A DNA stretch of 64,000 nucleotides from Mycolicibacterium neworleansense (GTDB taxonomy: Bacteria; Actinomycetota; Actinomycetes; Mycobacteriales; Mycobacteriaceae): NCBI RefSeq assembly GCF_001245615.1, contig NZ_CWKH01000001.1:2728001-2792000 (forward strand). Direction: 5' to 3'. How positions within the stretch are numbered: the stretch's first letter is position 1; each line of letters starts with the position of its first letter. Of this stretch, positions 17,188 to 26,204 are shown one piece after another. The notes below the pieces were generated by a model. It was not told where the DNA came from, made no database searches, and worked only from the letters and a program-made list of their open reading frames with translations. The position numbers were made by a program, and so were the translations under genes.

Positions 17188-18276
17188 TCAGCCGACCAGA
17201 ACCGCGTACCGCGGTTTGATCACCTCGTCGATCAGCGCGAGCCGTTGATCGAACGGGATGAAGGCGGACTTCATCGCATTGATCGTGAACCGCTCCAGGT
17301 CGCTCCAGCCGTAGCCGAAAGCCTCGACCAGGCGCAGCATCTCCTGACTCATGTTGGTGTCGCTCATCAGCCGGTTGTCGGTGTTGACCGTCACGCGGAA
17401 GCGCAGCCGCGCCAGCCGGTCGAACGGGTGCTCGGCGATGCTGGGTGCCGCGCCGGTCTGCACGTTGCTGCTGGGACACATTTCCAGCGGAATTCGCTTG
17501 TCGCGCAGGATCGCTGCCAGCCGGCCCAGGTGCTGCGTCCCGTCGTCGAGTTCGGTGATGTCGTCGACGATGCGCACCCCGTGCCCGAGCCGGTCCGCCC
17601 CGCAGAATGCGATGGCCTCGTGGATCGATGGCAGGCCGAACGCCTCGCCGGCGTGAATCGTGAAGCGCGCGTTGTTGCCTCTCATGTACTCGAAGGCGTC
17701 GAGATGACGGGTGGGCGGATATCCGGCCTCGGCCCCTGCGATGTCGAATCCGACAACGCCCTTGTCCCGGAACCGGATTGCCAGCTCGGCGATCTCACGG
17801 GAGCGGGCAGCGTGGCGCATCGCGGTGACCAGGCAGCGCACGGTGATGGTGCGCCCCTCGGCCGAGGCCGCCTTCTCGCCGTCGGCGAACCCGGCCAGTA
17901 CCGCGTCGACCACATCGTCCAGCGACAGCCCGCGATCGATGTGCAATTCCGGAGCGAACCGGACCTCGGCGTAGACGACGTTGTCCGCGGCCAGGTCCTC
18001 GACGCACTCGTACGCGACGCGGTGCAGCGCGTCGGGGGTTTGCATGACCCCGACCGTGTGGGCGAACGGCTCCAGATAACGCACCAGGGAGCCGCTGTGG
18101 GCGGCCGTCCGGAAGAACGTGGCCAGCTCGTCGACCTCGGTGGCGGGCAGGTCGTCGTAGCCCAGCTGACCGGCCAGGTCCAGCACGGTGGCCGGTCGCA
18201 GTCCGCCGTCCAGGTGGTCGTGCAGCAGGGCTTTGGGAGCGTGCTGGATCTTGTCCAGACTCAGCGGCGTACTCAT
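17188..18276 (-). CDS. add: Adenosine deaminase
   Basis: Hydrolytic deamination of (deoxy)adenosine to (deoxy)inosine, feeding deoD. 362 residues. Zinc ligands His19 and His21 lie in [16 protein letters not shown] carries the third His and the catalytic Glu; LGHGVRI and VNTDNRLMS supply the remaining His and the Asp residues. Length matches the family. It is first in a minus-strand run with the hydrolase, deoA and cdd, as in Rv3313c-Rv3315c. The ATG at 18276 is the first in-frame codon matching family N-termini. Confidence 0.94.
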   Translation of the reverse strand: MSTPLSLDKIQHAPKALLHDHLDGGLRPATVLDLAGQLGYDDLPATEVDELATFFRTAAHSGSLVRYLEPFAHTVGVMQTPDALHRVAYECVEDLAADNVVYAEVRFAPELHIDRGLSLDDVVDAVLAGFADGEKAASAEGRTITVRCLVTAMRHAARSREIAELAIRFRDKGVVGFDIAGAEAGYPPTRHLDAFEYMRGNNARFTIHAGEAFGLPSIHEAIAFCGADRLGHGVRIVDDITELDDGTQHLGRLAAILRDKRIPLEMCPSSNVQTGAAPSIAEHPFDRLARLRFRVTVNTDNRLMSDTNMSQEMLRLVEAFGYGWSDLERFTINAMKSAFIPFDQRLALIDEVIKPRYAVLVG

Positions 18277-18313
18277 GCCTCCATCATGCGCACAGCGGGC
18301 CCGTCAGCGGCGC

Positions 18314-19144
18314 TCATTCAGGCTGCGATCCGCTCAACAGTCGGTGACGAAACAGGTCGAGCACCTGGTCGAGTGCGGCTCGGGTGGGCTGGCCGGGCTG
18401 ATCGATCAGGTGTTCGGTGAGCACCGAGTGCGGTGGCATCGTCGCGTCGGGGTTGGCGTCGGCATCGTCGAGTTCGACCGCGACGAATCCGTCACCGAGC
18501 TGGTCGCGCAAGAAGCCGAAGCGTTCGCGCGGCACCAATCGGTCCCCGGTGAACCGCAGCCCCAGAACCGTCAGTCCGCGGGCGCATCGTTGTTTGACGA
18601 CGGCCAGGTCCTCCGCCGAGATGTCGATCGACCCGCGTTGACGGGCAGTCAGACCGAATGGCATAGACGGCTGGGACAGCACCGGGGCGAGCAACGCGTC
18701 TTCGGTCGCCATGGCCAGGGCATAGCCCCCGGTGAAGCACATGCCGACGGCGCCGACACCCCGCCCGCCGCACCGCTCGTGTTCGTGCCGGGCCAATGCG
18801 CGCAGCCAGTCGATCACCGGAGAGGTCCGGCCAGTCGCCAGCGTGACGAATTCCCGGCTGATACACGCCGGTACGAGGGAGCTGACGGCGTTGGCCACAA
18901 AGCCGACCCGACCACGTGCGTCGGGGTTCGGATCACGGCCCGGGACGCCGAACAGGTGCGGAAGGACTGCGGTGCAACCGATCCCACTGACCTGACGGGC
19001 GAAATCGAGGACTTTGGGGGTGATGCCGGGCATTTCGGCGATGATGATGACCGCCGGGCCGTCACCGCGCCGGAATACGACGCGGGTCTTGGATTCGTAG
19101 GTGAACTCTGATCGCTGGAAATCCGCGAGATCGTCGTCGGGCAC
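18314..19144 (-). CDS. Dienelactone-hydrolase-family protein
   Basis: A 276-residue alpha/beta hydrolase of the dienelactone hydrolase type. The nucleophile is a cysteine (GMCFTGG, Cys136), and a Glu in IIAEMPG (residue 37) and a C-terminal PHSV supply partner residues. DLH enzymes open dienelactones in chloro-aromatic degradation, but many actinobacterial members have no known substrate. It sits between add and deoA and is not part of the M. tuberculosis order I recall, so it is probably a lineage-specific insertion in the salvage cluster. GTG start at 19144. Confidence 0.8.
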   Translation of the reverse strand: MPDDDLADFQRSEFTYESKTRVVFRRGDGPAVIIIAEMPGITPKVLDFARQVSGIGCTAVLPHLFGVPGRDPNPDARGRVGFVANAVSSLVPACISREFVTLATGRTSPVIDWLRALARHEHERCGGRGVGAVGMCFTGGYALAMATEDALLAPVLSQPSMPFGLTARQRGSIDISAEDLAVVKQRCARGLTVLGLRFTGDRLVPRERFGFLRDQLGDGFVAVELDDADANPDATMPPHSVLTEHLIDQPGQPTRAALDQVLDLFRHRLLSGSQPE

Positions 19145-19215
19145 CCATTCTGCTTAGCAGTTGGGCACCTGATTGGCCAGAGCGGCAATGGCATTGACGT
19201 CGCCGGTGCGGAGCC

Positions 19216-20508
19216 TCAGACGATCCGATCGACGATCAACGGCCGCTGCGTGGGCGCCGTGTCTCCGACAGTCCACGCACCGTCCAGCTCGGCCAGCGCC
19301 CCCGGCAGCCTCTCGGCGGTGTCGGTGTACAGCGTGAACAGCGCGTCGCCCGCGGCCACCGGCTCTCCCGGCCTGCGGTGGATCCGCACGCCCGCACCGA
19401 ACTGCACCGGCTCACCCGGCTGGGCCCGGCCGGCACCCAACCGCCAGGCCGCCAGCGCCACCCCCATGGCGTCGAGGTCGCCCATGATGCCGCCGTGCGG
19501 GGCCGTCACGGTCTCGCTGGCCGCCCCGAGGGGCAGTGGGCAGCTCAGGTCCCCGCCCTGGGCCGCCACGAGCGCACGGAAGCAATCCATCGCGGTGCCG
19601 TCCCGCAGGGTGTCGGCGGGGTCGGTTCCGTCGATGCCTGCCGCGTCGAGCATGTCCGTCGCCAGCGCCAGCGTCAGGGCGACGACATCAGACGGCCCAC
19701 CGCCGGCCAGCACCTCCAGCGACTCGGTGACCTCAACGGAATTGCCCACGGCCCGCCCCAGCGGGCAGTTCATGTCGGTGAGCAGGGCCCGGGTCGGTAC
19801 CGCATTGGCATTGCCGAGGCCGACCATCGTGGCCGCCAGTTGGCGTGACTCGTCCTCGGTCTTGAGGAAGGCGCCGCGGCCCACCTTCACGTCGAGGACC
19901 AGTGACCGCGCCCCCTCGGCCAATTTCTTGCTCATCACCGAGCTCGCGATCAGCGGTAGCGATTCGGTGGTGGCGGTGACGTCACGCAGCGCGTAGATCT
20001 TGCGGTCGGCCGGCGCCAGCTCTCCCGCGGCGAAGACCGCCGCGCCGATATCCCGGAGTTGTTGCCGGATCTGGTTTTTCGACAGCTCCGCGGTGAATCC
20101 GGGGATCGACTCGAGTTTGTCGAGCGTCCCGCCGGTATGCCCGAGACCGCGCCCGGCCGCCTGCGGAACGCTTGCCCCGCATGCCATCACGACCGGCAGC
20201 AGCGGAATGGTGATCTTGTCCCCCACCCCACCGGTGGAGTGTTTGTCCACCAGGGCCAATGGCCGCCCGTCCCGGCGCAGGTCGGTGAAGTCGAACCGCT
20301 CCCCGGAGGCCACCATGGCCGCTGTCCACCGAGCCACCTCGGCCGGTGTCATGCCCTTGAGAAATATCGCCATCAGCAAGGCCGACATCTGCTCGTCGGC
20401 GACCCGTCCGTGGGTGTAGCCGTCGATCACCCAATCGATCGCGGCGTCGGGCAGCACACCGCCGTCACGTTTGGTCCGGATGACGGTCGGCGCGTCGAGA
20501 TGCGGCAT
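19216..20508 (-). CDS. deoA: Thymidine phosphorylase
   Basis: Phosphorolysis of thymidine and deoxyuridine to base and deoxyribose-1-phosphate. 430 residues. The family signature KHSTGGVGDK (89-98) and the glycine-rich GRGLGHTGGTLDKLE are intact. Length is normal for bacterial thymidine phosphorylase. It follows cdd with a 49-bp gap on the same strand; the pair is Rv3315c-Rv3314c in M. tuberculosis and works in series: cytidine deaminase makes (deoxy)uridine and this enzyme cleaves it. No anomalies. Confidence 0.94.
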   Translation of the reverse strand: MPHLDAPTVIRTKRDGGVLPDAAIDWVIDGYTHGRVADEQMSALLMAIFLKGMTPAEVARWTAAMVASGERFDFTDLRRDGRPLALVDKHSTGGVGDKITIPLLPVVMACGASVPQAAGRGLGHTGGTLDKLESIPGFTAELSKNQIRQQLRDIGAAVFAAGELAPADRKIYALRDVTATTESLPLIASSVMSKKLAEGARSLVLDVKVGRGAFLKTEDESRQLAATMVGLGNANAVPTRALLTDMNCPLGRAVGNSVEVTESLEVLAGGGPSDVVALTLALATDMLDAAGIDGTDPADTLRDGTAMDCFRALVAAQGGDLSCPLPLGAASETVTAPHGGIMGDLDAMGVALAAWRLGAGRAQPGEPVQFGAGVRIHRRPGEPVAAGDALFTLYTDTAERLPGALAELDGAWTVGDTAPTQRPLIVDRIV

Positions 20509-20557
20509 GGCGGTAAACCTACTCGCCAGTAACCCGGAGTTGTTGGACCACTTGGGC

Positions 20558-20956
20558 TTACCTGCGCTCCAGATCTTCCGGCCCGAAGGCGTCGGGCAGC
20601 AGCTGCCGGAGCGGCCGCGGCCCGCCAGGATGGGCGATCAACAGGTCGGGGCCGCCGTGTTCGAGCAACACCTGACGACACCGCCCGCACGGCATCAGCA
20701 GGCCTCCGTCAGGGCCCACACACGACAGTGCGACGAGCCGTCCGCCGCCCCCCGAATGCAGGGCACAGGCCACAGCGCACTCGGCACAGAGACCTAGGCC
20801 ATATGAGACATTCTCCACATTGCATCCGGTCACGATCCGGCCGTCGTCGACGAGAGCCGCGGCACCCACCGAAAAGCCCGAATAGGGCGCGTAGGCGCGA
20901 AACGAAACTTCGATTGCCTTGCTGCGCAACAGATTCCAGTCGATGTCGATCGTCAT
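20558..20956 (-). CDS. cdd: Cytidine deaminase
   Basis: Zinc enzyme converting (deoxy)cytidine to (deoxy)uridine; 132 residues, the size of the homotetrameric type. Zinc ligands Cys57, Cys90 and Cys93 and the catalytic Glu59 (CAE and PCGRC motifs) are visible, as is the ribose-binding NVEN (46-49). The ATG at 20956 (MTIDIDWN) was chosen because family homology begins there; the frame continues 15 codons upstream without a ribosome site. It is divergent from sdhC, and the shared spacer contains an IdeR-like box. Confidence 0.94.
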   Translation of the reverse strand: MTIDIDWNLLRSKAIEVSFRAYAPYSGFSVGAAALVDDGRIVTGCNVENVSYGLGLCAECAVACALHSGGGGRLVALSCVGPDGGLLMPCGRCRQVLLEHGGPDLLIAHPGGPRPLRQLLPDAFGPEDLERR

Positions 20957-21021
20957 GCGACAACCCCGGACATAGGTTCTGAATGCATTCCGAAACCCCA
21001 ATTCCCGACCCGCACATTAAG

Positions 21022-21040
21022 ATAGGTAAGCCTAACTTTT
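21022..21040. promoter_or_regulatory. IdeR/DtxR-type iron box between cdd and sdhC
   Basis: The segment AGGTAAGCCTAAC (21024-21036) is the core of a 19-bp match to the IdeR consensus TTAGGTTAGSCTAACCTAA: by eye 14 of 19 positions agree and the inner 13 have one mismatch. It is 66 bp from the cdd start and about 130 bp from the sdhC start. Binding is inferred, not shown. Confidence 0.6.
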
Positions 21041-21170
21041 GCGTGTTTAGCGGGTCGAACTGCTCAACCGTAATTCGTTCGCCACTACAAATGGGTTTAG
21101 AGTCGCCCCGAGGTTTGGGGCTAATCAACAGGCAGTCCCAGACGTCCCACCGATGGCGTTGGAGGGCCCG

Positions 21171-21587
21171 ATGAGTACTCAGACGGAGGTACCGGCTCCG
21201 CAACCCAGGAAAGCACGACGGCGCACCCTTTATCGCGGTGATCCGGGAATGTGGTCCTGGGTGCTGCACCGTATTACCGGTGCCACGATCTTCTTCTTCC
21301 TGTTCGTACACGTCCTTGATACCGCGCTGGTCCGGGTGAGCCCGCAGGCCTACAACGAGGTCATCGAGACGTACAAGACCCCCATCGTCGGATTGATGGA
21401 GATGGGCTTGGTCGCCGCAGTGCTCTTCCACGCACTGAACGGCATCCGCGTCATCCTCATCGACTTCTGGCAGCAGGGTCCCCGCTACCAGCGGCAAATG
21501 CTCGCGGTCGCCGTCGGCATCTTTGCCGTGGTCCTCATCGCAGCACTAGGAGTTCTCGGTATGCACATGACGGAGCGGTTCCTGTGA
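21171..21587 (+). CDS. sdhC: Succinate dehydrogenase cytochrome b556 subunit
   Basis: Membrane anchor of complex II, 138 residues, with three hydrophobic helices and a cytosolic N-terminus rich in Arg. The signature HRITGATIFFFLFVHVLD carries the likely haem or quinone-site His residues, and LFHALNGIRVILIDFW marks the third helix. The ATG at 21171 is preceded by GGAGGG at the correct distance; an in-frame ATG at 21153 lacks a site. It overlaps sdhD by GTGA. First gene of sdhCDAB (Rv3316-Rv3319 order). An IdeR-like box lies upstream. Confidence 0.92.
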   Translation: MSTQTEVPAPQPRKARRRTLYRGDPGMWSWVLHRITGATIFFFLFVHVLDTALVRVSPQAYNEVIETYKTPIVGLMEMGLVAAVLFHALNGIRVILIDFWQQGPRYQRQMLAVAVGIFAVVLIAALGVLGMHMTERFL

Positions 21588-22057
21588 GCGCGCCAGGAGC
21601 GGGCGAGTCACGGTTGGGCCGTCCGGCACCGGTGATGGAACGTGAGCACGACCGGCCGGCCGCGCTGGACCACCCCCGCGCGCCCCGCCGCCCCCGCGGC
21701 ATCCCGTACTTCGAGAAGTACGCCTGGCTGTTCATGCGGTTCTCCGGGCTGGCACTGGTGTTCCTGGCGCTCGGCCACCTGTTCATCATGCTGATGTGGC
21801 AGGACGGCGTGTACCGCATCGACTTCAACTACGTCGCACAACGCTGGGCCTCGCCGTTCTGGCAGATCTGGGACATGGCCCTGCTGTGGCTCGCGATGAT
21901 CCACGGGGCCAACGGCCTGCGCACCATCATCGGCGACTACGCCCGTAAGAACGTCACGAAGTTCTACCTGAATTCGCTACTTCTGCTGGCGACAGGGTTC
22001 ACGTTGGTTCTGGGCACCTACGTCCTGGTCACCTTCGACCCGAATATTGGGGGCTAA
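21584..22057 (+). CDS. sdhD: Succinate dehydrogenase hydrophobic membrane anchor
   Basis: Second anchor subunit, 157 residues, with three transmembrane helices after a roughly 45-residue Pro/Arg-rich N-terminus. The segments RFSGLALVFLALGHLFIMLM and MALLWLAMIHGANGLRTIIGDYARK are typical. It binds quinone together with SdhC and SdhB. GTG start overlapping the sdhC stop, so the two are translationally coupled. sdhA starts 3 bp after its stop. Confidence 0.92.
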   Translation: MSAPGAGESRLGRPAPVMEREHDRPAALDHPRAPRRPRGIPYFEKYAWLFMRFSGLALVFLALGHLFIMLMWQDGVYRIDFNYVAQRWASPFWQIWDMALLWLAMIHGANGLRTIIGDYARKNVTKFYLNSLLLLATGFTLVLGTYVLVTFDPNIGG

Positions 22058-22060
22058 CCA

Positions 22061-23815
22061 ATGATTCAGGAACATCGCTACGACGTCGTCATCGTCGGCG
22101 CCGGCGGCGCCGGCATGCGCGCAGCCGTCGAGGCCGGACCCCGGGTCCGCACCGCCGTGCTGACCAAGCTGTACCCGACGCGTTCGCACACCGGCGCGGC
22201 CCAGGGCGGCATGTGCGCCGCGCTGGCCAACGTCGAAGAGGACAACTGGGAGTGGCACACCTTCGACACCGTCAAGGGTGGTGACTACCTCGCTGACCAG
22301 GACGCCGTCGAGATCATGGCCAAGGAGGCCATCGACGCGGTGCTGGACCTCGAGAAGATGGGCATGCCGTTCAACCGGACGCCCGAGGGCCGCATCGACC
22401 AGCGCCGATTCGGCGGACACACCCGCGACCACGGCAAGGCCCCGGTGCGCCGGGCCTGTTACGCCGCCGACCGCACCGGCCACATGATCCTGCAGACGCT
22501 GTACCAAAACTGCGTCAAGCACGACGTGGAGTTCTTCAACGAGTTCTACGCACTGGACATCGCGCTGACCGAGACCCCCGCCGGCCCGGTGGCCACCGGT
22601 GTCATCGCGTACGAGCTCGCAACTGGAGATATTCATATCTTCCACGCCAAGGCGATCGTCTTCGCCACCGGCGGTTCGGGCCGGATGTACAAGACCACCT
22701 CCAACGCCCACACCCTGACCGGTGACGGCCTGGGCATCATCTTCCGTAAGGGACTTCCCTTGGAAGACATGGAGTTCCACCAGTTCCACCCGACAGGCCT
22801 GGCCGGCCTGGGCATCCTGATCTCCGAAGCTGTGCGCGGCGAGGGCGGTCGTCTGCTCAACGGCGAGGGCGAGCGGTTCATGGAGCGCTACGCGCCGACG
22901 ATCGTCGACCTCGCGCCGCGTGACATCGTCGCCCGCTCGATGGTGCTGGAGGTGCTAGAAGGCCGCGGCGCCGGGCCGAACAAGGACTACGTCTACATCG
23001 ACGTGCGTCACCTCGGCGAGGACGTGCTGGAGGCCAAGCTTCCCGACATCACCGAGTTCGCCCGCACCTACCTGGGTGTGGACCCGGTCAAGGAACTGGT
23101 GCCGGTCTACCCGACCTGCCACTACGTCATGGGCGGCATCCCCACCACGGTCCACGGCCAGGTGCTGCGCGACAACACCAACGTCATCCCCGGCCTGTAC
23201 GCCGCCGGTGAATGTGCGTGTGTGTCGGTGCACGGCGCCAACCGCCTGGGCACCAACTCGCTGCTGGACATCAACGTGTTCGGCCGTCGCGCCGGTATCG
23301 CCGCCGCCGAGTACGCCGCCAACCACAACCACGTCGACCTGCCGGAGAACCCGGCAGACATGGTGGTCGGCTGGGTCGGTGACATCCTGTCCGAGCACGG
23401 CAACGAGCGCGTCGCCGACATCCGCACTGCCCTGCAGCAGTCGATGGACAACAACGCCGCGGTGTTCCGCACCGAGGAGACGCTCAAGCAGGCGTTGACC
23501 GACATCCACGCGCTCAAGGAACGCTACGCGCGAATCACCGTGCACGACAAGGGCAAGCGCTACAACAGCGACCTGCTCGAGGCCATCGAGCTGGGCTTCC
23601 TGCTGGAGCTGGCCGAGGTGACCGTGGTCGGTGCGCTCAACCGCAAGGAGTCCCGAGGCGGGCACGCGCGTGAGGATTACCCCGACCGCGACGACACCAA
23701 CTACATGCGCCACACCATGGCGTACAAGGAAGGCCCCGGGCTGCTGGCCGACATCCGGCTGGACTACAAGCCCGTGGTCCAGACCCGCTACGAGCCGATG
23801 GAGCGTAAGTACTGA
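22061..23815 (+). CDS. sdhA: Succinate dehydrogenase flavoprotein subunit
   Basis: Catalytic subunit oxidising succinate to fumarate with covalent FAD; 584 residues, the normal length. The Rossmann motif VGAGGAGMRAA begins near residue 11. His43 in RSHTGAAQGGM is the expected covalent FAD attachment site. The substrate motif HTRDHGKAPVRRACYAADRTG and the C-terminal HYVMGGI and GANRLGTNSLLD are intact. Its stop overlaps the sdhB start (TGATG). This is the Sdh2-type (SdhCDAB) complex of mycobacteria. Confidence 0.96.
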   Translation: MIQEHRYDVVIVGAGGAGMRAAVEAGPRVRTAVLTKLYPTRSHTGAAQGGMCAALANVEEDNWEWHTFDTVKGGDYLADQDAVEIMAKEAIDAVLDLEKMGMPFNRTPEGRIDQRRFGGHTRDHGKAPVRRACYAADRTGHMILQTLYQNCVKHDVEFFNEFYALDIALTETPAGPVATGVIAYELATGDIHIFHAKAIVFATGGSGRMYKTTSNAHTLTGDGLGIIFRKGLPLEDMEFHQFHPTGLAGLGILISEAVRGEGGRLLNGEGERFMERYAPTIVDLAPRDIVARSMVLEVLEGRGAGPNKDYVYIDVRHLGEDVLEAKLPDITEFARTYLGVDPVKELVPVYPTCHYVMGGIPTTVHGQVLRDNTNVIPGLYAAGECACVSVHGANRLGTNSLLDINVFGRRAGIAAAEYAANHNHVDLPENPADMVVGWVGDILSEHGNERVADIRTALQQSMDNNAAVFRTEETLKQALTDIHALKERYARITVHDKGKRYNSDLLEAIELGFLLELAEVTVVGALNRKESRGGHAREDYPDRDDTNYMRHTMAYKEGPGLLADIRLDYKPVVQTRYEPMERKY

Positions 23816-24600
23816 TGAGCGCACCTGTCATCGACAAGCCCGAAGCCGGCGACCCGGAGCTGCCCCCTGTCCCCGAGGGCGCGGTCATGGTCACCCTCAA
23901 GATCGCCCGGTTCAACCCGGAGAACCCCGATGCGGCGGGTTGGCAGAGCTTCCGAGTTCCCTGCCTGCCCTCGGACCGGCTGCTCAACCTGCTGCTCTAC
24001 GTCAAGGGCTACCTGGACGGCACGCTGACCTTCCGGCGCTCCTGCGCCCACGGCGTGTGCGGCTCGGATGCCATGCGGATCAACGGTGTGAACCGGCTGG
24101 CGTGCAAGGTGCTCATGCGTGACCTGCTGCCGAAGAACCCCAAGAAGCAGCTCACCATCACCATCGAGCCGATCCGCGGCCTGCCCGTGGAGAAGGACCT
24201 CGTGGTGGACATGGAGCCCTTCTTCGACGCCTACCGCGCCGTGAAGCCGTACCTGATCACCAGCGGCAACCCGCCCACCAAGGAGCGCATCCAGAGCGCC
24301 ACCGACCGGGCCCGCTACGACGACACCACCAAGTGCATCCTCTGTGCGTGCTGCACCACGAGCTGCCCGGTGTACTGGAGCGAGGGGTCGTACTTCGGCC
24401 CGGCCGCGATCGTCAACGCACACCGGTTCATCTTCGATTCGCGTGACGAGGCGGCCGCCGAGCGGCTGGACATCCTCAACGAGGTCGACGGTGTGTGGCG
24501 CTGCCGCACCACGTTCAACTGCACCGAGGCCTGCCCGCGTGGCATCCAGGTGACCCAGGCGATCCAGGAGGTCAAGCGCGCTCTGATGTTCGCGCGCTAG
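23815..24600 (+). CDS. sdhB: Succinate dehydrogenase iron-sulfur subunit
   Basis: Electron-transfer subunit, 261 residues. The [2Fe-2S] ligands lie in RRSCAHGVCGSDAM with a further Cys in NRLAC. The C-terminal half carries CILCACCTTSCPV and CRTTFNCTEACPRGI for the 4Fe and 3Fe clusters. The last gene of the operon is followed by a long hairpin at 24625-24692. Confidence 0.95.
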   Translation: MSAPVIDKPEAGDPELPPVPEGAVMVTLKIARFNPENPDAAGWQSFRVPCLPSDRLLNLLLYVKGYLDGTLTFRRSCAHGVCGSDAMRINGVNRLACKVLMRDLLPKNPKKQLTITIEPIRGLPVEKDLVVDMEPFFDAYRAVKPYLITSGNPPTKERIQSATDRARYDDTTKCILCACCTTSCPVYWSEGSYFGPAAIVNAHRFIFDSRDEAAAERLDILNEVDGVWRCRTTFNCTEACPRGIQVTQAIQEVKRALMFAR

Positions 24601-24624
24601 GTTTTATCGCCGACGCTGCTTACC

Positions 24625-24692
24625 GGGCGTCGATTCTGCGCTCAGATCGTGTTTTCGAGGGGAATCACGATCTGAGCGCAGAGTCGGCGCCC
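24625..24692 (+). terminator. 27-bp hairpin after sdhCDAB
   Basis: Arms 24625-24651 and 24666-24692 pair over 27 positions around a 14-base loop. The inner 17 bp (TCTGCGCTCAGATCGTG side) are perfect and the outer part has two U-G pairs. Both wobbles are stable only in plus-strand RNA, matching the sdh transcript. GTTTTG follows. It is a likely terminator or mRNA-stabilising end. Confidence 0.75.
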
Positions 24693-24715
24693 GTTTTGCA
24701 TTCTCGCGCCCTGGC

Positions 24716-24742
24716 TGTCACATATTCCGCGGCTGCCTCGTC
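24716..24742 (+). promoter_or_regulatory. ECF41/SigJ-type promoter of the carboxymuconolactone decarboxylase gene
   Basis: TGTCACA at 24716-24722, a 16-bp spacer, then CGTC at 24739-24742. This equals the published consensus of ECF41 sigma factors as I know it. Transcription would begin about 7 bp on, at or next to the ATG at 24751, giving a leaderless mRNA. An ECF41-type sigma gene lies 2 kb away (26699-27607). Confidence 0.75.
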
Positions 24743-24750
24743 TAACGGGT

Positions 24751-25332
24751 ATGACCGAGACCAAGACACGAATTCCCGCCGTAACTCCCAAGCAAGCCGG
24801 CCTGCTGACCCGCGCCATGTACTGGTACGCCAAGCGCCAGTTCGGTGAGGTGCCCGAGCCGTTCGCGGTGGCCGCACACCACCCTCGTCTGCTGGTGGCC
24901 AACGGTGTTCACGAGATGCTGTTGCAGGGTGGCTCCAAGAAGCTGCCCGCCACGGTCCGCGAGCTCGCGGTGTTCTGGACCGCCCGCACCGTCGGCTGTT
25001 CCTGGTGCGTGGACTTCGGCTCCATGCTCATGCGGCTGGAAAACCTGGACGTCGAACGGCTCAAGTCGATCGACGACTACGCCACCTCGCCGCTGTTCAC
25101 CGATGACGAGCGTGCCGCGATCGCCTACGCCCACGCGATGACGACAGACCCGCACACCGTCACCGACGAGCAGGTGGCCGATCTGCGCCAGCGCTTCGGC
25201 GACGACGGCGTGATCGAGCTGACCTACCAGATCGGTGTGGAGAACCAGCGGTCCCGGATGTACGCGGCCCTGGGCATCACCGAGCAGGGCTTCAACTCCG
25301 GAGATGCCTGCCGCGTTCCGTGGGCTGAGTGA
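24751..25332 (+). CDS. Carboxymuconolactone decarboxylase/AhpD-like protein
   Basis: 193 residues of the CMD/AhpD all-helical fold with the redox pair Cys83 and Cys86 (GCSWCVDFG). The rest of the AhpD proton-relay motif is not clearly present. Members act as decarboxylases or thiol peroxidases; here peroxidase or disulfide chemistry is only a family inference. CMD proteins are the classic targets of ECF41 sigma factors, and this gene has a consensus ECF41 promoter with the sigma gene nearby. The ATG at 24751 suits a leaderless transcript. It is isolated from sdhB by the hairpin. Confidence 0.85.
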   Translation: MTETKTRIPAVTPKQAGLLTRAMYWYAKRQFGEVPEPFAVAAHHPRLLVANGVHEMLLQGGSKKLPATVRELAVFWTARTVGCSWCVDFGSMLMRLENLDVERLKSIDDYATSPLFTDDERAAIAYAHAMTTDPHTVTDEQVADLRQRFGDDGVIELTYQIGVENQRSRMYAALGITEQGFNSGDACRVPWAE

Positions 25333-25409
25333 TCTCGCGGCGCTGGCATCACGACGCGGCCGGGTGGTAGAACACGTTACAGAAACCGCCCGAACCCAAG
25401 GACAAATTC

Positions 25410-26201
25410 ATGCATTGGTACACCGGCGACACGGTCTACGACACCGTGCTGACCGCAGCCTTCGCGTTCGCCGCATTCGTGATCGTCGGCGGTTTCTTCG
25501 CGCAGAGTTCCTACGGGCGCTTCTCGTCGACGAAGCTCGGCTTGAACCTCAACCCGAAGCTCGGCTGGTGGCTGATGGAGATCCCCGCGACCGTGGTGTT
25601 CTTGATCAGCTACCTGGCCGGGCCGAGTCGATTCGAGCCGACGTCCCTGGTGCTCGCCGGAATCTGGATGCTGCACTACGCCAACCGCGGTTGGTTCTTC
25701 CCGCTGGCGATCCGGCAGGTACCCGGCAAGCGCGGCACGTTCAACATCTCGGTGATCGTGATGGGCATGCTCGTCACCTCCATGCACGGGTACCTCAACG
25801 GAACCCTGTTCAGCCACGACTTCTTCGGGCAGTACGGCACCGCGTGGTTGACCGATCCGCGATTCCTGGTGGGGCTGGTGATCTACCTGTGCGGGTTCGC
25901 GCTGCTGGTCAATTCCGAATCGATCGTGCGCAACCTGCGGGACAAGAACAATCCCGGCGGGGACGAGTACCGCATCCCGTTCGGGGGCGGCTTCCGTTTC
26001 GTCACCAGCCCGGCCTACCTCGGTGAGATCATCGCCTGGTCCGGGTTCGCGCTGCTGACGTGGGCCCTGCCCGGCGTCGCGATCCTGCTGATCACCGCAG
26101 GCAACCTCATTCCCCGCGCGCTGGGAACCCACGGCTGGTACCACGACAAGTTCCCCGAGTACCCCACCGACCGCAAGGCACTGATCCCGTATGTGTTGTG
26201 A
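25410..26201 (+). CDS. Steroid 5-alpha-reductase-like membrane protein (3-oxo-5-alpha-steroid 4-dehydrogenase family)
   Basis: 263 residues with about six to seven transmembrane segments. The C-terminal signature of the family is strong: FVTSPAYLGEIIAWSGFALL and GTHGWYHDKFPEYPTDRKAL, including the conserved Glu, His and Tyr of the NADPH/steroid site. The family reduces double bonds next to a carbonyl in steroids or polyprenols. Mycobacteria degrade sterols, so a steroid substrate is plausible but unproven. It is convergent with the PPOX gene, with a 3-bp gap. Confidence 0.8.
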   Translation: MHWYTGDTVYDTVLTAAFAFAAFVIVGGFFAQSSYGRFSSTKLGLNLNPKLGWWLMEIPATVVFLISYLAGPSRFEPTSLVLAGIWMLHYANRGWFFPLAIRQVPGKRGTFNISVIVMGMLVTSMHGYLNGTLFSHDFFGQYGTAWLTDPRFLVGLVIYLCGFALLVNSESIVRNLRDKNNPGGDEYRIPFGGGFRFVTSPAYLGEIIAWSGFALLTWALPGVAILLITAGNLIPRALGTHGWYHDKFPEYPTDRKALIPYVL

Positions 26202-26204
26202 CGG

